NCBI GenBank assembly: GCA_027065825.1
Contig: JAMONM010000036.1
Span: 1 to 43,912, forward strand
Direction: 5' to 3'
From: Campylobacterales bacterium
Lineage (GTDB): Bacteria; Campylobacterota; Campylobacteria; Campylobacterales; Nitratiruptoraceae
DNA: 43,912 bases
Shown here: positions 1 through 7,884 of the stretch, piece by piece
How the letters are laid out: every line of letters begins with the position of its first letter
Numbering within the stretch: the stretch's first letter is position 1
Notes under the pieces: model-generated
Seen by the model: the letters and a program-made list of their open reading frames with translations, nothing else
Databases searched by the model: none
Told to the model about the DNA's origin: nothing
Translations under genes and position numbers: made by a program

Positions 1-1323
1 TTTGACTTTATAGTAGTTAGGTTCGGTATTTTGAAATATCTCCGTACATAAGTTGGAGCTTCTTATAATACCGAAATGGCCGTTTGGATTGCATCTGTTC
101 GCGTTATCTTTGAAGCATAAAAACGGGCTGCCGGTTTCGAAATAGCTAAGCAAAATCTTCTTCCAGAGCTCTTTTGCCTTGATCTTCTCCTTGATAACCG
201 TTTCGTCCTGCTCATACTCGAGATATCTCTTTTCAAACTCCTCGCCCCACAAGTCGGTGAGGTCCTGCGTCTCATAAGGATCAAAAAGCGTCCATATACC
301 GTCCTCTTCCACGCGTCTCATGAAAAGATCGTTTATCCATAGAGCGGGAAATAGATCGTGAGCCCGTCTCCTCTCCTCTCCGCTGTTCTTTTTCAGATCC
401 AGAAAATCCAAAACATCGATATGCCAGGGCTCTATATATACCGAAATGGCCCCTTTTCTCGTCCCGAGCTGATCCACGGCTATGGCTATGTCGTTGGTAA
501 TCTTCAAAAACGGAACGATTCCCCCGGCGGCGTTTCTGTGCCCGTCTATAAAACTCCCCATACCTCTTACCTTGGTCCAGTCCCATCCTATCCCGCCGCC
601 GTATTTGCTCAGCAGAGCCATCTCCTTGTAGCCGTCGAAAATACCCTCGATATTATCGGGAGTACTACCGATATAGCAGCTACTGAGCTGATGTCTGGGC
701 GTTCTAGCGTTGGACAGCGTCGGCGTGGCGGCCATAACCTCAAATCTGGAGAGTATATCGTAAAACTTTTTGGCCCAACTCTGCGAATCCAGTTCGTTTT
801 GCGCCAAAAACATCGCCACGGCCATGAATAGATGTTGCGGAAGCTCTATCGGCCTTCCCTCTTTGTCTTTCAAAAGATATCTGTCATATAAGGTTTTGAT
901 TCCCAAATAGGTAAACTGAAGATCTCGCTGCGGATCGATATAGTCGTTAAGATCGTCCAAGTCGTATTTATCCTTTAGACCGGGAACGATTCTTCCCTCT
1001 TTCTCGCCTTTTTCAAAATATTCTCTAAGATGAATATAACCGGTAAATCCGCTAACTTTGTGATACAGGTCGTACAAAAAGAGCCTGGCCGCCACAAAAG
1101 TCCAGTTCGGCCTATCCACGTCTATTTTGTCCACTGCCGTTCTGATTAGCGTCTGCTGGATCTCTTCGGTAGTTATTCCGTCTCTAAACTGGATCCTCGC
1201 GTCAACCTCCAACTCGCTCTGACTAACTCCCTCCAGTCCGGCTACGGCGGCCGAGGTATATTTTTGGATTTTGGAGATATCCAGCGGCTCTATACGTCCG
1301 TTTCTTTTGATTACCTTTAACAT
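1..1323 (-). CDS. nrdA: ribonucleoside-diphosphate reductase class I, alpha subunit (3' part missing)
   Basis: Large subunit of class I ribonucleotide reductase, which makes dNDPs from NDPs with a radical-generating beta subunit. The window holds codons 1-441; the gene runs off the left edge. The first ~90 residues look like an ATP-cone (KVIKRNGRIEPLDISKI). The substrate cysteine is C216 in SSCYIG, and the active-site triad N424/C426/E428 lies in SNLCTEI with the spacing of E. coli N437/C439/E441. The C-terminal cysteine pair and radical-transfer tyrosines would lie outside the window. The ATG start is 8 bases after the purB stop, so purB and nrdA probably share a transcript, linking purine synthesis and dNTP supply. 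No beta subunit is visible here. The family call is firm. Confidence 0.95.
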   Translation of the reverse strand, partial: MLKVIKRNGRIEPLDISKIQKYTSAAVAGLEGVSQSELEVDARIQFRDGITTEEIQQTLIRTAVDKIDVDRPNWTFVAARLFLYDLYHKVSGFTGYIHLREYFEKGEKEGRIVPGLKDKYDLDDLNDYIDPQRDLQFTYLGIKTLYDRYLLKDKEGRPIELPQHLFMAVAMFLAQNELDSQSWAKKFYDILSRFEVMAATPTLSNARTPRHQLSSCYIGSTPDNIEGIFDGYKEMALLSKYGGGIGWDWTKVRGMGSFIDGHRNAAGGIVPFLKITNDIAIAVDQLGTRKGAISVYIEPWHIDVLDFLDLKKNSGEERRRAHDLFPALWINDLFMRRVEEDGIWTLFDPYETQDLTDLWGEEFEKRYLEYEQDETVIKEKIKAKELWKKILLSYFETGSPFLCFKDNANRCNPNGHFGIIRSSNLCTEIFQNTEPNYYKVK

Positions 1324-1331
1324 CTTGCCCC

Positions 1332-2660
1332 CTATTTGAAAACCCTCTGAAATATCTTGTCCACATTTTTCGTATAGTAAGAATAATCAAAACAGTCTCT
1401 GATCTCTTCTTCGCTCATCTTCTTGGTAAGATCTTCGTCTTGGAGCAGATACTCCAAAAACAGGCTCTCCCCTTTTTCGTTTATCGGGGATTTGCCCTCT
1501 TGAATCTCCTCCCAAACCTTCATGGCGTTTCTTTGAACGATTTTATACGCCTCTTCGCGACTCAAACCTTTTTTCGGCAACTCCAGCAAGACCCTCTGGC
1601 TAAAGACCAATCCTCCGGTCAAATTCAGATTTTTAAGCATATTTTTGGGATAGACCACCAAATTGACCAAAACGTTATTTAACCTGTTCAAGGCGAAATC
1701 CAGCGTTATGAATCCGTCCGGCAGAATAAATCTCTCCACGCTGGAGTGGCTGATATCTCTTTCGTGCCACAGCGCTACGTTCTCCAGGGCGGGAACCACC
1801 ATACTCCTTATCTGCCTGGCCAGTCCCGTCAAATTTTCGCTCAGAACCGGATTACGTTTATGGGGCATGGCCGAAGACCCCTTTTGGCCTTTGCTGAAAA
1901 ACTCCTCGGCTTCATACACTTCGGTTCTTTGGAAATGTCTGATATTTACGGCGATCTTCTCGATTGTGGAGGCTATCAGAGCCATAGTGGTAAAGAGTCT
2001 GGCGTATCTGTCTCTTTGAACCACCTGATTGGAAACGGGGGCCGGTTTTAGACCCAACTCCTCGCAGACCAGCTCCTCCAGTTCCATGGGAGCGTGGGCG
2101 AAATTTCCCATGGCTCCGCTAACCTTCCCTACGCTTATAACGTCGAGAGTCTCTTTGAGATTTTTCAGATGTCTCGCAAACTCGTCGTACCATATGGCCA
2201 AAACGAGTCCAAATGTGATCGGTTCTCCGTGAATTCCGTGGCTTCTGCCCACCATAAGCGTCATTTTGTGTTCGAAGGCTCTCCTTTTGATAGTCTCCAT
2301 AACCTTTTCGACGTCTTCGATTATGATCTTTAGAGAATCTCTCATCTGAAGGGCGACCGCCGTATCAATGGTGTCCGAACTGGTCATTCCGTAATGAACC
2401 CATCTGCTCTCCTCGCCGAGAGTTTCGGCTACGCTGGTTAAAAACGCTATAACGTCGTGCTTTGTCTCTTTTTCGATCTCTTCGATTCTATCTATATCGA
2501 AACCGGCGTTGTTTACGATCTTTTCCATATCCTCCCTGGGAACCAGTCCCAGCTTGTGCCACGCTTTGACCGCGGCTATTTCCACATCCAGCCATGCCTG
2601 ATATTTGGCCTGCATCGTCCATTTTTCGGCCATCTCTTTGCGCGCATATCTCTCTACCAT
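1332..2660 (-). CDS. purB: adenylosuccinate lyase
   Basis: Cytosolic lyase of the fumarase/aspartase superfamily. It cleaves SAICAR to AICAR and adenylosuccinate to AMP, each releasing fumarate. At 442 residues it has the usual length. Visible signatures are TSSDTIDT (93-100), the catalytic-His region SHGIHGEPIT (from 140) and the mobile signature loop GSSAMPHKRNP (261-271) with the catalytic serine. The ATG start has an AAAGGG Shine-Dalgarno-like sequence a few bases upstream. It is first in a minus-strand pair with nrdA and divergent from the pseudouridine synthase gene across a 133-base AT-rich gap. Confidence 0.97.
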   Translation of the reverse strand: MVERYARKEMAEKWTMQAKYQAWLDVEIAAVKAWHKLGLVPREDMEKIVNNAGFDIDRIEEIEKETKHDVIAFLTSVAETLGEESRWVHYGMTSSDTIDTAVALQMRDSLKIIIEDVEKVMETIKRRAFEHKMTLMVGRSHGIHGEPITFGLVLAIWYDEFARHLKNLKETLDVISVGKVSGAMGNFAHAPMELEELVCEELGLKPAPVSNQVVQRDRYARLFTTMALIASTIEKIAVNIRHFQRTEVYEAEEFFSKGQKGSSAMPHKRNPVLSENLTGLARQIRSMVVPALENVALWHERDISHSSVERFILPDGFITLDFALNRLNNVLVNLVVYPKNMLKNLNLTGGLVFSQRVLLELPKKGLSREEAYKIVQRNAMKVWEEIQEGKSPINEKGESLFLEYLLQDEDLTKKMSEEEIRDCFDYSYYTKNVDKIFQRVFK

Positions 2661-2793
2661 CTGAACCCTTTGTCTTTGATATAATTTCGGCTTGACCTTT
2701 TATGTAATATAGTTGTGATATATTATCAAACCCAACTGAAAACGGACCTTAAATTCCAGGCCATGATATAAATTTTTCTTATAAAGGATTCGG
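2661..2793. promoter_or_regulatory. divergent promoter region between purB and the pseudouridine synthase gene
   Basis: This gap is much more AT-rich than its flanks and must carry both divergent promoters. On the plus strand there is a perfect TATAAT at 2679-2684 and a closer TATAAA-like box near 2765-2770, before AAAGGA (2783-2788) and the GTG start at 2794. A short inverted repeat, TGATA-TAT-TATCA (2716-2728), lies in the middle. I cannot tell which box serves which gene, and see no small ORF here. Confidence 0.4.
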
Positions 2794-3690
2794 GTGGGCT
2801 TCGTTAAAAAGAGGTTTTTTGCAAAAGAGAGAATCAAACTGTTTCTTTTTCTCATGAGAAGGCTCAAAGTCTCGCAGATCGAGGCTCAAAGGCTTATCGA
2901 CAGAGGAAGGGTCTTCGTAAAGGGCGAGACTCTTACCGATAAAGCCGCCTATATCGAAGGTGAGATAGAGGTGATGCTGTTTGAACCGAATCCAAAAGGA
3001 GTATTGCCGCTCTTCGAAACGGCGGATTTTGCGATCTTTGAAAAACCCAGCGGAACGATGGTCCATCCCAATACGAGACGGACACCCTACTCTCTACTGG
3101 ACGAGGCCAGACACCTCTTCGGCGATGAAGCCAATTCGGTCCACAGAATCGATAAGGAAACAAGCGGCCTGGTGCTCTTTTCAAAAAACAAACGGAGCGA
3201 AAAATCGCTTAAAACAGAGTTTGAAAAAAAATCGATATACAAAGAGTATCTGGCTCTGGTTAGAGGAGAGTTGTCTTCGCCGCTCCATATAGAGGCCCCG
3301 ATAATGAAAAACAGCGATTTTTCCAAAATCAGACTAAAAGTCCTGGTGGACGATAGGGGGAAATTCGCTAAAACCTATGTGGAGCCGATAAAATATTTGC
3401 CGGATATCGACGCCACTTTAATCAAAGCGATTCCTCTCACCGGCAGACAGCACCAGATCAGAGCTCACCTGTTTCACGTGAAACATCCCATTATAGGAGA
3501 TCCTATTTACGGTCCCGAAACAGCCGTTTCCATAAAATATCTGGAAAAACAGCTATCGATCGCGGAGAGAATCAAATATACCGGCCACGCCCGATTGATG
3601 CTGCATGCCAATAGGCTCAGATTCAATTACGAAGATACCACTTACGACGTAGTTTCAAAATACGATTTTTTGTCCGAAATCTATCTTTAG
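2794..3690 (+). CDS. RluA/RluD-family 23S rRNA pseudouridine synthase
   Basis: Isomerises specific uridines of rRNA (possibly tRNA) to pseudouridine. The first ~50 residues form an S4 RNA-binding domain (SQIEAQRLIDRGRVFVKG). The catalytic domain carries HRIDKETSGLVLFSK with the catalytic Asp, and TGRQHQIRAHL, both diagnostic of the RluA class. It starts with GTG at 2794, with AAAGGA 6 bases upstream; a later ATG would cut the S4 domain, so the GTG is preferred. 298 residues fits the family. The exact target cannot be read from sequence. The gene converges on the small membrane ORF at 3692 with a one-base gap. Confidence 0.9.
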   Translation: MGFVKKRFFAKERIKLFLFLMRRLKVSQIEAQRLIDRGRVFVKGETLTDKAAYIEGEIEVMLFEPNPKGVLPLFETADFAIFEKPSGTMVHPNTRRTPYSLLDEARHLFGDEANSVHRIDKETSGLVLFSKNKRSEKSLKTEFEKKSIYKEYLALVRGELSSPLHIEAPIMKNSDFSKIRLKVLVDDRGKFAKTYVEPIKYLPDIDATLIKAIPLTGRQHQIRAHLFHVKHPIIGDPIYGPETAVSIKYLEKQLSIAERIKYTGHARLMLHANRLRFNYEDTTYDVVSKYDFLSEIYL

Positions 3691-3691
3691 G

Positions 3692-3787
3692 CTATTTTTT
3701 GAAAAAGATAACGTAGATAAATCCCCCCAAACCTACCAAAAAAGTTAAAACAATGATAAAAAGCATCACGTTATCGAGTAGGCTCAT
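3692..3787 (-). CDS. tiny single-pass membrane peptide (31 aa), unknown
   Basis: A 31-codon frame beginning [10 protein letters not shown] and ending VIFFKK. Almost the whole peptide is one hydrophobic helix (about residues 8-28) with a lysine pair at the C-terminus, a positive-inside arrangement. Its ATG overlaps the TGA of the preceding tiny ORF (ATGA junction), and a very strong GAGGAGG-type ribosome site lies just upstream. It ends one base from the convergent pseudouridine synthase stop. I do not recognise the family; very short membrane peptides of oxidase or transporter complexes look similar. Coupling and the clean membrane helix argue for a real gene, but length limits certainty. Confidence 0.5.
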   Translation of the reverse strand: MSLLDNVMLFIIVLTFLVGLGGFIYVIFFKK

Positions 3788-3903
3788 TCTTTCTCCTCCT
3801 CCCCCTCGAGAGTCACTTTGACAAAAGCCACAACCATAAAAATTACGGATATTATCAGAACGAGCATCATAATAAGCTCATAGTTTTTAAACGGAATATC
3901 CAT
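3784..3903 (-). CDS. tiny single-pass membrane peptide (39 aa), unknown
   Basis: A 39-codon frame starting [10 protein letters not shown], with one strongly hydrophobic segment (about residues 10-28) and an acidic tail (EGEEEKE). It overlaps the last codons of rlmN in another frame. GAGGAGAG lies just before a doublet of ATG codons; the second (3903) has the better spacing. Its TGA overlaps the ATG of the next peptide. The opposite tail charges of the two peptides suggest they could pair in the membrane, which is inference. Family unknown. Confidence 0.5.
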   Translation of the reverse strand: MDIPFKNYELIMMLVLIISVIFMVVAFVKVTLEGEEEKE

Positions 3904-4963
3904 CATCTCTCCTCTTTTCCCTCAATTGACCGCAAGCAGCGCTAATATCAAGACCCTTCGACTCTCTAACGGTGCAAAGAAGCCCTTTGGAGAGCAAAAA
4001 CTTCTGAAATCTCTCTACCCTTTCCGCTTCGGGACGCTCAAAAGGTGAACCGGGATAGGGATTAAAGAGAATCAGATTAACTTTCGCCTTTATTCCGTTT
4101 AACAGTTTAACAAGTTTTTTTGCAGAATCTAACGAATCGTTAAGATTTCTTATCATTAAGTACTCAAACATTACCCTTTTTCTCTGATCGATGGGAAACC
4201 TTTTTACGGCCTCTATAATATCGGCTATATTATAGGCCTTGTTTATGGGCATAAGTTTTTCTCTAAGCTCATCGTCTACGGCGTGCAGAGAGATAGCCAA
4301 CAAAACTCCGGTGTTCATCTTGCCCAGCTTTTCGATCTTGGGCGCCAGTCCGCTGGTTGAGACCGTCTGTCTCCTGGCTCCGATGGAGAGTCCGTTTTCG
4401 TCGGCGAAAATCTCTATCGCTTTGGACAGATTGTCCAAATTGTCCAACGGCTCTCCCATACCCATATATACCACGTTCACCCTACGGTTAGAAGCGATAT
4501 TGTTGGCGGCCTTTATAGACAATACCTGGGACACTATTTCGCCAGATGTCAAATTTCGTACAAAACCCCCTTTGGCGGTAAGACAGAAAGAGCATCCTAC
4601 TTTGCACCCAACTTGCGTGGAAACGCAAACCGTATATCTCGCCTCTTTCAACAGATTGCCACGTTCGTCTCTTTGCTCGCTTCTCATCGGCAAAAGCACT
4701 GACTCTACCGTATGACCGTCTTCGAGTTCAAAGAGATACTTTACGCTTCCGTCGCGACTCTTTTCGGTCGAAACTATTTTAGGCAGATATATTCTGAAAC
4801 TCTCTTTTAACTCTGATCTTAACTTTTTAGGGAGATTGTTCATCAAATCGAAATCGAAAACATACTTTTGATAGATCCATTGATATATCTGTTTAGCCCT
4901 AAAAGGGGGATTGAGTCTTAGGCTCAGCTCTTTTCGCGTCAGATCCAAAACGTTCGTTTTCAA
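3887..4963 (-). CDS. rlmN: dual-specificity 23S rRNA/tRNA adenine-C2 methyltransferase (radical SAM)
   Basis: Radical-SAM enzyme that methylates C2 of A2503 in 23S rRNA and A37 of some tRNAs. The CxxxCxxC cluster motif is C120-C124-C127 ([10 protein letters not shown]), and the methyl-carrying cysteine is C344 (ISAACGQL). GMGEPLDN and the SLHA segment also fit RlmN. At 358 residues it is full length. The start overlaps the end of the upstream phosphorylase-like gene by 4 bases, so the run hisF to rlmN is translationally coupled. It has the cysteine arrangement of RlmN, not a Cfr resistance gene context. Confidence 0.95.
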   Translation of the reverse strand: MKTNVLDLTRKELSLRLNPPFRAKQIYQWIYQKYVFDFDLMNNLPKKLRSELKESFRIYLPKIVSTEKSRDGSVKYLFELEDGHTVESVLLPMRSEQRDERGNLLKEARYTVCVSTQVGCKVGCSFCLTAKGGFVRNLTSGEIVSQVLSIKAANNIASNRRVNVVYMGMGEPLDNLDNLSKAIEIFADENGLSIGARRQTVSTSGLAPKIEKLGKMNTGVLLAISLHAVDDELREKLMPINKAYNIADIIEAVKRFPIDQRKRVMFEYLMIRNLNDSLDSAKKLVKLLNGIKAKVNLILFNPYPGSPFERPEAERVERFQKFLLSKGLLCTVRESKGLDISAACGQLREKRRDDGYSV

Positions 4964-5502
4964 CTCTTTTCCCTCAAAAACCTATCTTTAATATATTTTC
5001 GCAACCGCTCCATTGCCTCGGAAATATTTTTTCTATACTGTTCATGCGCGTTTTCGTCGCAAAAATTTGTTATTACGAACACGCCGGCGGCAGGGATGTT
5101 AAACTCTCTTGCTACGCTCAAAACGGAAAAAAACTCCATATTCTCGATCCCCACGTTAACCGATCTAAACTTTTTCCAGCTTTTTTTATCGGTCGTAATG
5201 TAATTGCTGGAGTTGACCAATGTTTCATGTGAAACATTGAACCCCTCGCTAACTATAGCGTTATCCAGAGGAGTATAGGACCTGCCCTCAAAAAATGAGA
5301 GCTCTATATTCACCGCACCTTTACTGGTTACTATATCGAAAGGAGCATAGTCGCCGTAGCTTCCCGCACTACCGATAAAGAGCAGAAACTCCGGTCTGTC
5401 GAAAAGAGCCAACCTGGTCAAATTGATCGTAGACTCTACTAAACCTACGCCTATAGGATAAGCAAAATCGAAACTCTCTCCCCTGCCTGCGGAAACGATC
5501 AT
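4960..5502 (-). CDS. short nucleoside phosphorylase / MTA-SAH nucleosidase-like protein
   Basis: A 180-residue member of the PNP/MtnN superfamily. Visible are [11 protein letters not shown] (phosphate/ribose loop region), [10 protein letters not shown], which matches the superfamily's substrate-binding Glu-Met-Glu-type motif, and a C-terminal [11 protein letters not shown] resembling the SDxAD region. It is shorter than typical 230-residue enzymes, missing some of the N-terminus, but matches short forms I remember from Campylobacterota. The substrate (purine nucleoside or MTA/SAH) cannot be decided. ATGA overlaps join it to hisF upstream and rlmN downstream. Salvage of products from SAM-using reactions would suit its neighbour, but that is inference. 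Confidence 0.75.
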   Translation of the reverse strand: MIVSAGRGESFDFAYPIGVGLVESTINLTRLALFDRPEFLLFIGSAGSYGDYAPFDIVTSKGAVNIELSFFEGRSYTPLDNAIVSEGFNVSHETLVNSSNYITTDKKSWKKFRSVNVGIENMEFFSVLSVAREFNIPAAGVFVITNFCDENAHEQYRKNISEAMERLRKYIKDRFLREKS

Positions 5503-6263
5503 AATCTTACCGCCACGCCGTTTTCTTTCAAAAACCGTTTTAAATCCATTATATCTATCTCCCTATAATGAAAAATACTGGCCGCCAAAGCGGCGTCCGC
5601 CCTCCCTTTGGTAAAGGCATCGAGTATGTGCTCCATTTTACCTGCTCCGCCGCTGGCAATCACGGGTATGTCCACTACGGAACTGATCCTTGAAGTCAAT
5701 TCAAGATCGTATCCCTCTTTTGTACCGTCTGCGTCCATAGAAGTTAGCAGAATCTCGCCGGCGCCTCTTGCATAGACCTCCTTGGCCCACTCTATGGCGT
5801 CGATCTCGGTATCTATCCTGCCGCCGGCCACGAACACGTTCCAACCGTCGCCTACCCGTTTGGCGTCGATAGCCACAACTATACATTGGCTACCGAATCT
5901 TTTAGCGCTCTCGTCGATAAAGTCGGGTCTTTTGACCGCGGCGGAATTGATACTGACCTTATCGCAGCCCACGTCCAAAAGGGCGTATATATCATCCAGC
6001 TTCCTTATGCCTCCGCCTACGGTAAGGGGTATAAATACCTCCTTGGCGACTCTTTTTACGATATCCACCATGGTATCGCGATTTTCGTGCGTGGCCGTAA
6101 TATCGAGAAATGTTATCTCGTCGGCTCCCTCTTCGTTGTATCTTTTGGCCACTTCGACCGGATCGCCGGCGTCTTTTAAACCCACAAAATTGACGCCTTT
6201 GACCACTCTGCCGTCTTTTACGTCCAGACATGGTATTATTCTTTTGGCGAAATACTCACGCAT
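5499..6263 (-). CDS. hisF: imidazole glycerol phosphate synthase cyclase subunit
   Basis: TIM-barrel cyclase that, with HisH, converts PRFAR to imidazole glycerol phosphate and AICAR in histidine synthesis. The catalytic aspartates are D14 ([14 protein letters not shown]) and D133 ([10 protein letters not shown]). The phosphate-binding TVGGGIR and ASGGAGK segments are intact. 254 residues is standard. GGAG stands a few bases before the ATG. No other his gene is in the window, so the pathway is dispersed, as in other Campylobacterota. Its AICAR product also feeds purine synthesis. Confidence 0.97.
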   Translation of the reverse strand: MREYFAKRIIPCLDVKDGRVVKGVNFVGLKDAGDPVEVAKRYNEEGADEITFLDITATHENRDTMVDIVKRVAKEVFIPLTVGGGIRKLDDIYALLDVGCDKVSINSAAVKRPDFIDESAKRFGSQCIVVAIDAKRVGDGWNVFVAGGRIDTEIDAIEWAKEVYARGAGEILLTSMDADGTKEGYDLELTSRISSVVDIPVIASGGAGKMEHILDAFTKGRADAALAASIFHYREIDIMDLKRFLKENGVAVRL

Positions 6264-6289
6264 TAATTTCTCCCTCTTTCGTTGGGAAA

Positions 6290-6297
6290 ATTATACT
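6290..6297. promoter_or_regulatory. overlapping divergent -10 boxes for hisF and nth
   Basis: In the 55-base gap between hisF and nth the minus strand reads TATAAT (6295 to 6290) and the plus strand TATACT (6292-6297). The two -10 hexamers share four base pairs, so polymerase could hardly occupy both. The nth ATG would sit only about 14 bases downstream of the predicted start and has no clear Shine-Dalgarno sequence. Assignment by eye. Confidence 0.45.
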
Positions 6298-6318
6298 ATT
6301 TTTGTTAATATTTTATCT

Positions 6319-6972
6319 ATGGACGAAAAGAGCTTCGAAAAGGCCATAAAGATTTTAAAAGGCGAATATAAAAACTGGAACGCCCCGGCGACGATTCTCT
6401 CGCAAAACTACGACTACGAAAGAACGCCTTATACTATTTTGATTTCGACTCTTTTGAGCTTTAGAACAAAAGACGAACAGACGGTAGCGGCTTCCAGCAG
6501 GCTCTTTAGAGTCGCTTCAACGCCAAAGGAGATGGTAAAACTAAGCTCGGAGGAGATAGCAAAAATCATATATCCGGTAGGTTTTTACAGAAAAAAGGCT
6601 AAAAGTATCCTGGAAGTCAGTAAAATTCTGATAGACAGATTCGACTCAAAAGTACCTGATAGCCTCGATCAACTAACATCTATCAAAGGAGTGGGCCCGA
6701 AAACGGCGAAAATAGTTTTAGAAAAAGGGTTCGACAAAGACGTAATGGCCGTAGATACCCACGTTCACAGAATTTTGAACCTGTGGGGTTTTATACACAC
6801 CTCCTCTCCCGAAGAGAGCGACAAAATACTGGAAAAAAAGATAAGAAAAAACAGAAAAGGGCTAAACAAAATTCTAGTCTCCTTCGGTCAGAGCATCTGC
6901 CGACCCGTTTCGCCAAAATGCGATGCGTGTCCTGTAGCGAATATGGTAAAATGCGGTTCGAAAAGCTATTGA
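6319..6972 (+). CDS. nth: endonuclease III (DNA glycosylase/AP lyase)
   Basis: Base-excision repair enzyme removing oxidised pyrimidines. It is 217 residues, the usual length. The helix-hairpin-helix [13 protein letters not shown] carries the catalytic Lys, and VDTHVHRI the catalytic Asp (equivalents of K120 and D138 in E. coli). The C-terminal cluster cysteines are spaced C-x6-C-x2-C-x7-C; the last gap is longer than the x5 of the E. coli enzyme. The frame is open upstream into antisense hisF, but the family alignment begins at the ATG at 6319 ([10 protein letters not shown]). Divergent from hisF. Confidence 0.93.
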   Translation: MDEKSFEKAIKILKGEYKNWNAPATILSQNYDYERTPYTILISTLLSFRTKDEQTVAASSRLFRVASTPKEMVKLSSEEIAKIIYPVGFYRKKAKSILEVSKILIDRFDSKVPDSLDQLTSIKGVGPKTAKIVLEKGFDKDVMAVDTHVHRILNLWGFIHTSSPEESDKILEKKIRKNRKGLNKILVSFGQSICRPVSPKCDACPVANMVKCGSKSY

Positions 6973-6988
6973 CTTTTTTTTGAAAAAT

Positions 6989-7012
6989 GATAACATAGTG
7001 ACATACGTTATC
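6989..7012. promoter_or_regulatory. inverted repeat upstream of ksgA, candidate operator
   Basis: GATAAC at 6989-6994 and GTTATC at 7007-7012 form an inverted repeat; counting the inner bases, 8 of 9 positions per arm match around a 6-base centre. It lies 39 bases before the ksgA start and follows a T8 run just after the nth stop. It has the size and symmetry of a dimeric repressor site. No T-run follows the second arm, so a terminator is unlikely. The regulator is unknown. Confidence 0.35.
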
Positions 7013-7050
7013 TTGCTGTAAGTTATTTTAGTGTATTATGAAAGGGTTCT

Positions 7051-7884
7051 TTGAAGAGAATAAGAGCGAAAAAGAGGTATGGCCAAAATTTTTTAAAAAA
7101 CGGGGCCGTTATAGAAAAAATCATCCAATCGATGCCCGCGACGGAAAATGTTGTCGTTGAAATCGGGCCTGGATTAGGTGATTTGACTAAAAAACTGCTA
7201 CACAAGAAGGATGTGATAGCTTTTGAGATTGATGAGGAGCTCTGCGACGTCCTGCGCAGTCAGTTCAAAGATGAGCTTACGGACGGATCGCTCTCTCTGC
7301 ACTGCGGAGACGTCCTGGAGTCCTGGAACGGAAATTTGGTTGACGAACCCTACGATCTGGTAGCCAACCTGCCTTATTACATAGCGACCGGTATTGTATT
7401 AAGAGCGCTCCGCGACAGAGAGTGCAAAAACATATTGGTAATGCTTCAAAAGGAGGTGGCCCAAAAGTTCGCGGCGAAAGAGGGAGAAAGAGAGTTTTCG
7501 GCACTCTCGGTGCTCGCACAAAGCTGTGGAGAGAGCAAGAGGCTGTTCGACATATCGCCAGACTCGTTCGATCCGCCTCCCAAGGTAACCTCCTCGGTGC
7601 TTTTGATAAAAAAAGAGCGCTCACTGGAGGAGAGAGAGTTCGAAGAGTTTTTAAAAAGGGCCTTTTCCGCGCCCAGAAAAAGGCTTTTGAAAAACCTCTC
7701 TTCCCGTTACGAGAAACAGCGGCTACTCGAGATATTCGCTCAACTGAACGTTCCTGAAAACATCAGACCTCACGAAGCTACCACATCCATCTATCACCGG
7801 CTTTACGAAATATTGGAACAAAGGAAGATAGATGGAAAAAAATCAACAGAACCAGCAATCGCAAAAACCGCAAAAAAGTCCTAA
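7051..7884 (+). CDS. ksgA: 16S rRNA (adenine1518/1519-N6)-dimethyltransferase
   Basis: Dimethylates two adjacent adenines in helix 45 of 16S rRNA, a late step of 30S assembly. N-terminal KKRYGQNFL, SAM motif EIGPGLG (37-43) and catalytic NLPYYI (106-111) are all intact. The TTG start at 7051 gives MKRIRAKKRYGQNFL and has AAAGGG four bases upstream; the nearby ATG at 7038 is in the wrong frame. The C-terminus is an extra Lys/Thr-rich tail overlapping rnj by 53 bases. First gene of a six-gene plus-strand run (ksgA to rarA). Confidence 0.95.
   Translation: MKRIRAKKRYGQNFLKNGAVIEKIIQSMPATENVVVEIGPGLGDLTKKLLHKKDVIAFEIDEELCDVLRSQFKDELTDGSLSLHCGDVLESWNGNLVDEPYDLVANLPYYIATGIVLRALRDRECKNILVMLQKEVAQKFAAKEGEREFSALSVLAQSCGESKRLFDISPDSFDPPPKVTSSVLLIKKERSLEEREFEEFLKRAFSAPRKRLLKNLSSRYEKQRLLEIFAQLNVPENIRPHEATTSIYHRLYEILEQRKIDGKKSTEPAIAKTAKKS

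Noticed and set aside
358-831. 157-residue open frame on the plus strand
   Set aside because: Antisense to nrdA, whose frame is intact with catalytic residues.
5782-6318. Upstream in-frame extension giving a 396-residue frame ending in Nth
   Set aside because: The extra 179 residues are antisense to hisF and unlike endonuclease III; the family start is the ATG at 6319.
7038-7050. ATG at 7038 as ksgA start
   Set aside because: It is out of frame with KsgA; the TTG at 7051 gives the conserved N-terminus.
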